Below, piece after piece: positions 37,458 through 48,011 of a stretch of DNA of 64,000 nt. A program made the translations under genes and the position numbers. The DNA comes from Amaurobius ferox (taxonomy: Eukaryota; Arthropoda; Arachnida; Araneae; Amaurobiidae). A model generated the notes under the pieces. The model saw only the letters and a list, made by a program, of their open reading frames with translations. It was not told the DNA's origin and did not search any database. The DNA lies in contig OX578135.1 in assembly GCA_951213105.1 (NCBI GenBank), forward strand, positions 158,047,750 through 158,111,749. Direction: 5' to 3'. How positions within the stretch are numbered: position 1 is the stretch's first letter; each line of letters opens with the position of its first letter.

Positions 37458-38107
37458 ACAAATGTTGAAAGTCTGTTGAAAAATTTCCCAAAACAAGCTA
37501 AAGAAATATAAAAAAATCTCAAATTCAAATTTTTACTGATTTAGATTTTATTTAATTTAAATTACTATGATTTGATTTATTTTAAATTTTACTGATTTTC
37601 ATGTGTTAATTCATTTTTTCAAAAATTAGTGAAAAAAACATTTTATTTTTGAATTTCGTTTCTTGTACAGTTATAGATAACAACAACAAAAAAAAAATAC
37701 CTACCTAAAAATTTCAATAATTATAGGAAAAAAAATGCGATATAAACATTTTTTTAGTTTGACCCACTTACTGGATACATTGAAAAAATCCAACACGATG
37801 ACACTAAATGTTTCATAATGACACACTAATCACTCCTCAACAGATTCGTAGAACTTGGTCGCGAGATTTAACAGGTGCTACAAAATATATAAATTTATTT
37901 TACAATTAAAACTTTCTAAGGACTCATTTAAATTATACAGCGATACCTCGCCCATTCTGGCAACCCCGAATTGAAGCACTCTTGTCCTTGTTCTTCATTA
38001 GAAAATCAACAGCTGAAACAAAAGGAGATTGGGGACTGCTAGGCATGGTCAAAGTTACAAAACTTTGACAATAGGAATTAGGTAATGAAGAGAACATGCG
38101 CTTATTT
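37458..38107. other. No gene supported
   Basis: A+T-rich sequence with no recognisable element. Confidence 0.4.
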
Positions 38108-38326
38108 TCAAGGTGGCCGTACTTTATGACACAAACGTCCGGCGTTTCTTAAAAATAGCCATTTCCCATAGACCGGACAACGATTAGGTCGTTTGTAATA
38201 ATTTCCTTCCGTTTGAGTTCGTATAAGTTTATGTATTCCGTTGCCGTGAAATTGGCTTGGCGTGTGCCGGGCAATGGGGTTCCCCAAGGACAGATGAGAT
38301 CTTAAATAGTAAAAGGCATACGACAA
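38108..38326 (-). CDS. Candidate terminal exon, unknown product
   Basis: A G+C-richer patch has a 72-codon minus-strand frame ending in TGA. Its later part has ordinary protein composition (for example GNYYKRPNRCPVYGKWLF). A possible acceptor (CTATTTAAG) lies at about 38305. The codon taken as start may not be an ATG, and no upstream exon was found. No family was recognised. It could equally be a relic or chance. Confidence 0.2.
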   Translation of the reverse strand: MSYAFYYLRSHLSLGNPIARHTPSQFHGNGIHKLIRTQTEGNYYKRPNRCPVYGKWLFLRNAGRLCHKVRPP

Positions 38327-38839
38327 ATATATCGTAATACCTTCCCGTTGCGTCAGGGATTCGTGGTTATACGATTAATCGATAAGGAGAATTTTGAAAT
38401 GTGTGAAATAATGTGACAATGACATTGTTGGAAATAATGGCATATCCAGAAAGTACGTAAATGCATAACATTTTTTTTTACTATAAATTAATTCTTTTAT
38501 AATGTAAGAAATGTCAATCAGTATCTCTAATCTGTAGCATTTCGTTTATTTTTTATTTTTTAATTTCATGTTAATTACTTTCTCTATTTTCTGTGTTTCT
38601 CCTGGTATAACATAGTCAGCATTTAATTTTTCCAACTTATGGGTTGAATTATTAATTTTACAACTTATGAATTGTCAGATATACAGATTCATCAAGCGGC
38701 ACAAGTCTTATATTGCAATCTTAGGATGCCGATGAACATGTTTATTCTGAATATTCATGTTACATTCTATGAATATAATGAAACTCATGAGAAACTTAAA
38801 AAATTACTACTTCCCCTATATATACATAATGAAATGTAT

Positions 38840-39190
38840 AGAGTATAGAAAAAGTATTGTGTCCGAGATAAAAATTCGAAATCGATATTTCGATGAAAGA
38901 ACACCTTTCAAGTATCTCTGAACTCAATTCGAACATGTTTGAGGTAGGTGTGTGTATGTTTATGTGTGTGTGCGTGTGCGTGTGTGTGTGTAAGCGATAT
39001 CTCACGAATAAACAGTTCCATAGAATATTAAAGTGTGTGTGTGTGCTTGTGTATGTGTGAAGCATGTGTGTATGTGTGCATGCGTGTATGTATGTGTGAG
39101 TCAGAGGATGTGTGTATGTGTGTGTGTGTGGGGGGGGGGGGTAATATCTCACGAATGAACAGTTTCATTGAATATAAAATGTCAATCAAT
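38840..39190 (-). repeat. Diverged B-like region with (GT)n tracts
   Basis: Reverse-strand B-type segments (AAATTCGAAATCGATATTTCG, CGATATCTCACGAATAAAC) alternate with GTGTGTATG-rich microsatellites. The CTCACGAAT(A/G)AACAGTT segment occurs twice (about 39000 and 39150). A G10 run ends one tract. Confidence 0.65.
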
Positions 39191-40289
39191 AGCATTTTGG
39201 TGTAGATTTTGCAGAGTATAAATAAGTCATTCTGTTTTACCTAATACAGTAATCAAATGTGTCCAATTTCAATTTACGTGATGTTAATAAATTCAATCTC
39301 AATAACAGGCATTTTTTATTTTACGTTAGATGATTATCTATTTTGCTTAGTCGACACTATCAATAATCCTAATTGTCAAATTAGATTTTAACGAAATATG
39401 AGTTAATTGGGTAATTCGAAATAAAAAAAAAATGTTGTCATTCAGAAAAGTGCCCAATGTTAGTAATGTGCATTTTAAAACCAAAAATACTGTCCTATGT
39501 ATCTAGCACATCATGTTTTTCTCTGTGAAAGAAGAAATATCATCACGTGACATTATTACTTTCACAGTATCTGATGTAGGCAGAGAAAGTTGTGTACTGG
39601 GGACAACTGATTATTTTTTTAATATTAATTATTACATTAATTATTTTTTCAATATTAATTATGAATGTGATTTGAATTCTATTCGTAGAAAAACGCATAT
39701 GTGGAATTTAATACCGGGACAAAATTAAGAACTGGTATTTGGTATTTTGAATATTCCAAACCGATACCAATATTTGTGGATTTTCAGATATTATCATTTT
39801 GCTTACTGTAAAAATTCTAGAAAATTTGAGTGAAAACAACAATATATATACTGTAAGTTAATTTGAAAGAAAAATTATTTTTATCTATCTAATTAAATAT
39901 AAACACAGGACATTAAATATAAACATGAAATATAAACAAGATATCTGAATGAAAAATATTGAAGTAATAAAATAATAATAATAGTAATACTATTATTACA
40001 ATCTGTCGATCCGTAAAAAATTAACTTATTAAAAGGGAATAAAATGAAGGCAAATACACCGTACAAAGAAAAATAATTGCAACATGTTATATACAGTAAT
40101 GAAAAATTCTGAAAAACATAAGGAATATTACAGGATCAAAAATTTTAAATGATTAATAATTTAAAACTGAAATAATTCAATTTCACAAGTAAGTTTTAAA
40201 GAAAATATATTTTTGCTTGCCTACTTAATCCCATCTAAACTTGTTTATCCCTAACTAAACCAATCTAAATCTTACACGGCAAGAAACAA
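39191..40289. other. No gene supported
   Basis: It is A+T-rich with no splice-supported frame. ATTAATTATTTTT-type units repeat near 39620-39660. Confidence 0.4.
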
Positions 40290-40460
40290 AATTCCTATAG
40301 ACGTTAATATGCTAAATTAAGGACGAATAGAAATAACACTTTCGAATGTATATATATATTTTTTTTTCATTCTATAACACACGTTTATATGCTGAATTAA
40401 GGACGAATAGAAATAACACTTTCGAATGTATATATATATTTTTTTCATTCTATAACACTA
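40290..40460 (+). repeat. Tandem duplication, unit about 83 bp
   Basis: AATTAAGGACGAATAGAAAT and CACTTTCGAATGTATATATA, then a T-run and CATTCTATAACAC, occur twice in a row. The copies differ mainly in the length of the T-run, so the duplication is recent. Confidence 0.9.
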
Positions 40461-40808
40461 AGCAACAGATTGAATGAAGAATGTAGTTCCAAGTTAACAT
40501 AAGTTAATTAAATGTTGAAAAAATGGTTCGATTCTCTAAGCAAAATAGTACGAGTGATATTAACTCTTGTTTTATTATTAAAAACTTTAAAAATAATGAA
40601 AATAATTAACACTAGATAATAACAGTTAAGTTTTCAATCTAGCAATTTGTTAAATATGGTTGTTAAATACAGTTGTCGCGAAGTACTGGCATTTTCGTAC
40701 CAATACCGGCAACGCTTCTTACTGACTACTATGAAGGTGGCAGCATGACACCATTTAATTACAGGCTGCTGAATATGCCCGTCATCGAACAAGATACACT
40801 GATTATAT

Positions 40809-41415
40809 TGTTACGAACATATCCTCTGGAATCGTAGGTGTGCACGCAGGATATAAGACAGAGTTCCAATTTCTGTATAACTAAACACGTTTATTCATAA
40901 GCATAAAGTAAACAGGAACAACATACAATCAAACAGCATTTAAATGCTCCACCAATTTCACAAAATAAGCGATTTTAGTTTCAAAACACTGTCGAAAATA
41001 ATTTCACAAAACAGCAGCTACTATTTTCAAAACATTGACAAAAGTGACAGTTCACTGTGGCTCGTATCTCATCAAATGAACTCCCCGCTGAGTGATGACT
41101 CAATTTAATACACTCTCTCTGCAGAAATTTCTAGAATTATCTAGTATCTCGTAGACTATTAATTATTTCGTGATCTTTCTCGAATATTCCGGATGTTGCC
41201 AGATCTGGCAACCCTCCTCCTATGTTCCGAAAGTGGCAACTCTAGAATAACGTCATGGGAAATAATGCTAGTAGTACCTAAAGCTCCGACTCGTACCTAA
41301 GGCTCTCGTATTTAGGAGCCTTACTCGCACCCCTGTCTTGGAGCCGTTTGGTCTGCGAAAGAGACGAAAGAAAAGACGGGAGACGCCAGTGAGGGAACAT
41401 TACATGTTCGTAACA
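40809..41415 (-). mobile_element. Solo-LTR-like element
   Basis: The block of about 607 bp begins TGTTACGAACAT and ends ATGTTCGTAACA. On the minus strand an AATAAA lies about 80 bp before its end, as expected of an LTR polyadenylation region. No internal retrotransposon genes or second LTR are in the window, and I see no clear target duplication. The 12-bp perfect inverted ends are longer than usual for an LTR, so a TIR-type element remains possible. Confidence 0.5.
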
Positions 41416-42051
41416 AGATAATCCAATTTTTTTTTAAATATTGACATTGAATCCATAACGATATTATGCATTGAATTCCTAAAGGGAAATACACACTGAA
41501 TCCATAATTTAAATTTATTAATGAAAAGAGTTATAAAATAGAAAAAATGGGCAGATATGTCTTAGTGTGCAATCAGTATAAAAATAACTAAAATACATAA
41601 AAATAAAAAATAATTTTCATTTAATATTAAGTACCTCTAATTTTTAGACTTTTAACTATTTTCAGATCTGCCTTTGGTTGCCTAAACATTTTTACTTCTT
41701 TCATTTGAGAAAAAAAATCTGGGGTTAGGCTGTCACCAGAAAGAAGGGTGTGGGTGGGGGAGTGAGGGGAGGACACAGAAAACCATTATTTTGAAAATGT
41801 GCTAATATAAAAAATTATAAAATATAAATTACCAAACATTTGCAGTCCTAAAGAAACAGTATTATTTATTGTTATTTTTACAACCTATCTTGGCGATACA
41901 TCTCGGTCGCTTGGCGATTCATTCTCGGTCGTAATTGCGGGGGCCGCTGTAATAAGGGGGTATCAAATATAATATTTTAAGAAAAAGAATATTCTGAATT
42001 TTCAATCATATATATGTAGATTTTTATATACTTACAGAATTCGACTATAGG
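41416..42051. other. No gene supported
   Basis: A G-rich patch at 41744-41776 (GGGTGTGGGTGGGGGAGTG) is the only notable feature. Confidence 0.4.
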
Positions 42052-42492
42052 GGTTAAGACAACGGCGGATCCAGGGGGGGGGTCATGGGGGTCATGACCC
42101 CCCCTGAGCTGGTTCCAGGACTTAGGTGGATCACTAATTGAACATAATGATTTTATTTATATATTTTGTCACCATACAGATTTTATGTAACTACATACCT
42201 TCAATATTTAATTAATTTAATATAATATAATAACTTTGTATGATGGCAAACGTTTGGGAACGAACGCATCGAAAATTTGAATTTTACCGCGCCACACTTG
42301 CGCGCGCTTGTCGACTACGTAACGTCTAGCTAGACCTAACCTCAATCGGAATCGGAACGACTAAACTTCAACATATCATAACATAGTTCTAAGTTAAAAA
42401 ACTAAAATTTCTTTCTACCTATAATGTGTTTATAAGTGTACCTTTATAAGTATTCTTAAAAATTGTTGCTGCAAATTCATTAATTACAAGAA

Positions 42493-42495
42493 ATG
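42493..42495 (+). CDS. hAT transposase, inferred first coding exon (ATG only)
   Basis: An ATG is followed at once by a consensus donor (ATG then GTAAGT). The next exon starts at 43392 in phase 0 after TGCTTGCAG, so the start codon would be alone on its exon. No ATG opens the next exon itself, which makes this the best start. The resulting intron of 896 bp holds only A+T-rich sequence and a near-duplicate of the acceptor region at about 43220. Inferred from splice signals only. Confidence 0.55.
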
Positions 42496-43391
42496 GTAAG
42501 TAATCAGTTTCTCATTATTCCAGTGCGTGTGTTTTAACTTAAATGTTATTGTTGTTAATGCTCATAAAGTACCTCATAGGTAGATATGTAGGTACCTACT
42601 TACTGAAAGAGTGCTGCGTGACTTATGTACCTACTTATATATTTTTTTTGGACGAGGGAGATTGAAGAGCATTAAGCTTACTGACCTAACCTAAAATCTT
42701 AGATAAATTCACACAATGAAATCAAGTGTATCGTCGTCGTGATCACACTGATTTTAATGCTCTTTAAAAATAAAATAAGAGAGCAACCAACAGAATGAAT
42801 ATAGCATGATGCATAAACTTAAAAATAATCTTGGTTAAAGTTTTTAAAAGCACCTAGCGAAAACTTCGATGCAAACTATTGCGCGACACAAAAACATTGC
42901 GCTTCATTAACAGGCATGCATTTACAACAAGTAAATAGTAATCTACCTACCTACTACTTTTTACTTTATTTGTATATTACAGATTTTTAAAAACTATAAA
43001 ATATTAGAGAACCTGAAATTGTTTTGCTTGTTTAACACTATACTTACCTAAAGTAAGTAGGTATTACCTATTTGATGTAAGTACCTACCTAATAAAAATT
43101 CGTGTAGGGGCCTAAACTTAAGTAAGGTCTTTATGGAAAATGCAGTGGACTGTAAAACTACCTATATTATTATGTTTTTAAGTACTTATAACTCATATGT
43201 TTACAAAAGTTTGTTGTCTGATGTGGGGTGTGAAATTTGCATGGTTTTGCTTTGTTTGTGAGGTAATGCGCCTGCGCCACCAGCCTGTACTATAGCGAAT
43301 GTGGGTGTTTTTATGTATATATATTTAATATGTATTTTCAACAGTCTGTTGTCTGTTGTGGGGTGTGAAATTTGCATGGTTTTGCTTGCAG

Positions 43392-46145
43392 GGTGATTCT
43401 AAGGGAAAAGGAGATGGTAGTGGTGGATTGAAACGTTCATTAAAAAAAATAGATTCATTTTTCCCAAAGAAACCAAGGCTTGAGATTGCTCACTCGAAAA
43501 ATTCACCTACAACAACTACAGATGAAAATAATTGTATTGCCGATGCTTCTGCTTCTACAGCTACATTGCCTACATTAACCATAGATGAAGAAAAAACATG
43601 CTCTCCTGTTACTAACGATATTCAGCCTACAATATGTACATCGACTTCTGATTCTGATCAGATAAAGACTTCACTTTCTCAACCAAAGTTTGCTTCAGAT
43701 ATTGCTTGTTATATAGGGGAAAATATAGATGATTCAACTAAAGCTATGTTGCTTGAAAAGCATTGGCATCCTCCCCCTTATTATACTTTCCCGCATTGTG
43801 TTGTTAATAAAAAAGGAAAACAAACAAAAAAATATGCTCAGAAGTCTCACCTTGACAAGTTTCACTGGCTTGTTTTGTCGCATAAAGACCAGGGTCTTTA
43901 CTGCAAGTACTGTGCTTTGTTTGTCGTAGCTCCTGGAGGTGGTATACAGACAAAAACACCTTTATGTCGACTCGTAAAAGAACCATTAAAAGCTTTCGAT
44001 AATTTGCTAGGTGAAAATGGTGTTCTGCTAACACACCAGCGAAACAAATACCACGAATTAGCTGTCGAAGCAGGGAAGAACTTTTTATTGAGTTTTCATA
44101 AACCGGAAATTAACATAATAAACCAAGTAAATAGTCAAAGACTGAAACAAATAAATGAAAATAGAGAACGTTTGCGACCAATCGTAAAAACTATAATATT
44201 TTGTGGCCATCAAAATATATCGTGGCCATCGCGACGATGATAAATTGCTGAACTATGACAGCGTAGTAGCCGATGAAGGGAATTTTAGAGCCCTTTCAAA
44301 ATTCCGTATTGATTCTGGCGATATTGCATTGCAGCAACATTTAGAATCTTCAAAATCCAACGCCACGTACATCAGCAAGACTGTACAAAATGAGTTGATA
44401 GATGTTTGCGCAGAAATCATCCAGGAAAACATTTTACAGAATGTGCGGGAAGCTAAATATTTTTCAATTTTGTTCGATGAAACAACAGATATATCACATA
44501 TCTCACAGCTGAGCCTATCATTCCGATATTTGCATGATGGTATTATTAAGGAACATTTTGTGACTTTTTGTGATACCTACGATGCTCTTAGACGTGAAGA
44601 CAACAATTCAGGTGACATAGAGCCTCGATTGACAGGTGTAGCATTGGCGAAAATCGTTGAAAATCTGTGTACCAAATTTAACTTAGATTTATCTTGGTGT
44701 GTGGGTATTGGAACTGACAGCTGCTCGGTTATGGCATCAGATACAAAAGGTGCAGTGCAAGAATGGATGAAAATAGCCATTCATGCTAAACGTTGCCCGT
44801 GCAACAACCATGTGCTCAATAACTCATTGGCAAGATCATCCAAAGTAGTTTCCTGTCGCAATACATCTGGCACAATGAGAAAAGTTGTGGCATTTGCCAA
44901 TGCATCCGCTAAGAGGCATGAAATTTTTAAAATAGAACTCGGAGCTGCCATGCAAGGTATTTGTGAGACACGTTGGGTAGAGAGGCATGATGGGCATCTT
45001 CAATTTCAAGGAGACAACTTAGTCAAAATTTGTAGCGCTCTGGAGAAGATTTCTGCTTGGCAAGACAATAAAACTGCCAATGATGCGCATTGCTTGCTGC
45101 AAACATTGCGCAGTTCTGACTTTATTATATCCTCCATCTGTTTAAGTGATGTATTAGGTGGGTACTTCCCTAAATTATTTTATTTCTTATTGTTTGGCAA
45201 ATGAACTTATACGAGTATACTAAACCTACTTTAAAATTATGTTGTTGTTTTGTTAATATTTTATGCTACGAGTACATACCGTTTATATTAAGTTATAAAT
45301 TCTTAGTTTATGCACTATAGTCACAGTCACTTACTTTTTATTTTTCAGGTACTACTGTATCTTTAAGCAGAATACTGCAATCGAACTCAATTGATTTAAA
45401 AAAAGCTACGGACGCTATTAATGATACTTTAAGTGTTTTACAAAATAAAAGAGAAAATGTGGACGTAATCTACCGACAGCTTTTTGAAGAGGCTAAAGAA
45501 GTAGCTGAGCAGCTAGATGTAGAAATTAAATGCCCCAGAACAGTATCAAAACAAATACATAGGGCCAATAACCAACCTGCTCAATCTGCTGAAGAGTATT
45601 TCCGCAGAGCTATATACATCCCTCTTCTAGATTCAATAATAAGTGATCTCCAGGACCGCCTGTCTCCTGATGTACTTAATTTGTTTCAGCTAAGCGTTTT
45701 CATGCCAAAAAGCGAATATAGTAATGAAGACATTGAAACTGTGAAACAACTAGCTACCGACTATACATTATTACTAGATAACACTCCAGTTTCTGTCATT
45801 GTAAAGGAATATCGGCTGTGGATGGTGAAGTGGCAGGCGTGGCAGCGGAGCCAGGACATACCGCAGTCGATTTCTGATCTTATTTTAAATTGTGACATCG
45901 ATATGTATCCTAATAAAAGAAAATTTTTACGTATTATGGCTACACTACCTGTCAGTGTAGCGACAGCAGAAAGGTCTTTCTCTACGTTGCGCAGAATTAA
46001 ATCGTGGCTAAGATCTTCAATGGTTGAAGATCGCCTAACCGGACTGGCACTTCTCCACGTTCATAAAAACGTACCCATTGACGTAAATGACGTAATAACG
46101 CGTTTCGGGAGAAGACGTAAAAGAAAAATTGATTTTGTTATTTAA
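43392..46145 (+). pseudogene. hAT transposase (TTF zinc-finger/ZMYM-like), one frameshift
   Basis: The product would cut and paste the surrounding element in the nucleus. Exon 2 starts after TTGCTTGCAG at 43392. It encodes a basic, serine/threonine-rich N-terminus (KKIDSFFPKKPRLE), then a TTF-type zinc finger (KFHWLVL, GLYCKYC, and later HQRNKYH). Near 44205-44215 the frame slips by one base in CAAAATATATC: the first frame ends at a TGA (44240), while the next carries on with YRGHRDD. The core then has ILFDETTDIS (first Asp), GIGTDSCSVMASD (second Asp), CPCNNHVLN and CETRWVERHD. A donor at 45158 and acceptor at 45348 remove a 191-bp intron. The last exon ends with ATAERSFSTLRRIK, the hAT dimerisation region, and stops at 46145. 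The length, about 850 residues, is normal. One indel separates it from an open gene. Confidence 0.93.
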
Positions 46146-46189
46146 ATATATGTATTTTGTCTGTTTCTATTTTGTTTGTTGGAAACCCT

Positions 46190-46420
46190 TGTCGTACCAC
46201 CTCTTCACTTTTGCGGAGTTTTGCGTCATACCCCTCGACATACCTCTAGCTGTTATGACAAATCATTCACCACGGTTATGGAATATAAATAGGGTGCCTC
46301 ATTCCGTGCGTGATAGTGCTTCTCTGGATGTCTTCAAGAGAAGATGACAATATGTACGTGTATATGTACAAGTTATTATGTGTTAAGTTTTTCAAGTGTA
46401 CAATAAAGAATAAATATTTT
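46190..46420 (+). mobile_element. LINE 3'-end fragment inside the hAT element
   Basis: Downstream of the transposase stop, a short frame carries RLWNINRVPHSVRD followed by SLDVFKRR and a stop. This matches the usual C-terminus of LINE reverse transcriptases (LWN..P..VR...SL..FK). An AATAAA lies at about 46402. It may be a nested 5'-truncated insertion, or may now serve as the element's 3' UTR. No target duplication was identified. Confidence 0.45.
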
Positions 46421-46565
46421 TAAGTACAGTACTTACGTACATTAATAAAATACCTACTTTTTACTTGTATCTATTGTTATCAAAATTAAATTATAAGTTA
46501 TTGACTTGACCACGACTATGTGACCCCCTCCTGGCGCCAAAGCTGGATCCGCCCTTGGGTTAAGA

Positions 46566-47002
46566 TCGCGCTGTTATGCACTGGAAGCGCGATCCTGTAT
46601 TTCGTATAGAATAAATAATCATAATTTACATGTTATTATTTTTTTTTATTATTAATCGAATATAAATTTTTAAATTACCGACTAAGAATCCGGAAAGTAT
46701 TAAAATCCTGACCTTTTTGATTTACAAGCAGTGCGGATTTTTAGACTTTTACAGTAGTTTGTATTGTTCGAAATAACTTTTGGGTCTGGTTTAAACGATT
46801 AACAAGAAAGGATTGCTAAATGTATTAATTTTAAATATCTATCTGACACATGGCTTTATAAAATACCGCAGCAGTGAACGAATTTTAAACTCTAAATTAA
46901 AAAAAATAATAAAAACTTTTAAAAGAGCCATAAAATTTACTTTTAAATTTTTGTAATAGTAGATTTATTTTTATTAAATATAACTATTAGAAGTATTTCT
47001 GA
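46566..47002. other. No gene supported
   Basis: A+T-rich sequence between the hAT element and the tRNA gene. Confidence 0.4.
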
Positions 47003-47007
47003 AAAAG
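47003..47007 (-). terminator. Pol III terminator of tRNA-Ala
   Basis: A run of five T on the minus strand starts two bases after the tRNA 3' end, the usual signal for RNA polymerase III termination. Confidence 0.85.
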
Positions 47008-47008
47008 T

Positions 47009-47081
47009 TGGAGGCGCCGGGTATCGATCCCGGTACCTCTCGCATGCTAAGCGAGCGCTCTACCATCTGAGCTACGCCCCC
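47009..47081 (-). tRNA. tRNA-Ala (anticodon AGC)
   Basis: The 73-nt minus-strand sequence folds as a complete cloverleaf. The acceptor stem GGGGGCG pairs with CGCCTCC and includes the G3-U70 wobble pair that identifies alanine tRNAs. The anticodon loop is TTAGCAT, giving AGC, read as IGC after deamination. The discriminator base is A. There is no intron, and CCA is not encoded, as usual in eukaryotes. Internal promoter boxes (TAGCTCAGATGG, GGATCGATACC) and a T5 terminator are present, so it is probably functional. Confidence 0.97.
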
Positions 47082-48011
47082 GATAACGTCTTATGCCTTT
47101 ATCAGTTTATAGAAATTATTTCAAGTCAAATATAATATTTGCATATTGATCTTTCATTTCTTTTTCTTTCATTTCTTTTTTTATACTACTGGCAACAACT
47201 CATTATAATACCCATAGATATCAGTTCATATTTCATATATTAATTATCTTATTGATCGGCAATTTTAAAATTCATTTATCAGAGATAATGTTTTCAAATG
47301 TATTTAGGTAAAGAACTAAATTCTTAATTATAAAGGCGTATTCTTCAAAATGTACACAACTTACATTATACTTATACAACTATACAACTTACATTATACT
47401 TATACAACTATACAACTTACATTATACTTATACGCAAGAGCTTACCGATAGAACTGACGGTGTTAGTTCACGAGAACATAACATCTGCTTTGCGTAATCT
47501 TGAAAATACTGGAAGTGTATTTTATGTATTACGCGCTGACAACAGTACAGTTACATATTTGACAACATATTAAATCAAAAGTGAAAAATAAAGAATTTTA
47601 TTTGGGTTAGATATGTGTGCGACAAAACAGTTATTTTTCTTATGAAGTTTCCATTCAGCTAATGTTACTTTTAACAATTAAATTTTATACATTATTCTGA
47701 TAATTTATATGAAATATTATCAATATATATACTATTTATTAAATATAATTTCATTCAATAATTATCAATTTTTAAGTATCATTAGTAAATAATAAAATCC
47801 CTTTACAGATATAAAGGGACTCTATTAGGAAATATTTGCTGCTGCCATCTATTGACAAAATGTAAAATCTAAACAGAGGGCCTAAAAATTGAATATAGAT
47901 TATTTTATAGAGATTATATAATAATCTTTATAAAAAATACTCTGAACTAATTTTATTGTATTCTATATTTATACGAAGTTTTCATATTATGTATTTTCAT
48001 TCAGCAGTTTT
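47082..48011. repeat. No gene; three 28-bp tandem units
   Basis: CAACTTACATTATACTTATA plus a short linker occurs three times in a row at about 47348-47432. The remainder is A+T-rich. A TGCTGCCATCTATTGACA motif at 47839 resembles one in the foldback at 59194-59933. Confidence 0.6.

Larger units (their letters stand above)
42060..46557 (+). mobile_element. Complete hAT transposon with perfect 8-bp target duplication
   Basis: The inverted ends are CAACGGCGGATCCAG on the left and, read inward from the right, CAAGGGCGGATCCAG; both continue into G/C-rich subterminal sequence (GGGGTCA). The host sequence GGTTAAGA is duplicated exactly at 42052-42059 and 46558-46565, the 8-bp signature of hAT insertion. 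The 4.5-kb element holds a spliced transposase gene. The perfect duplication and nearly intact gene mark a recent insertion. A GGGGGTCATGACCCCC palindrome sits just inside the left end. Confidence 0.97.

Noticed and set aside
43804..44034. 76-codon minus-strand frame
   Set aside because: Shadow of the hAT transposase exon.
47345..47432. Short direct repeats that could suggest a CRISPR array
   Set aside because: Three adjacent units without unique spacers in a eukaryotic context; a plain tandem repeat.
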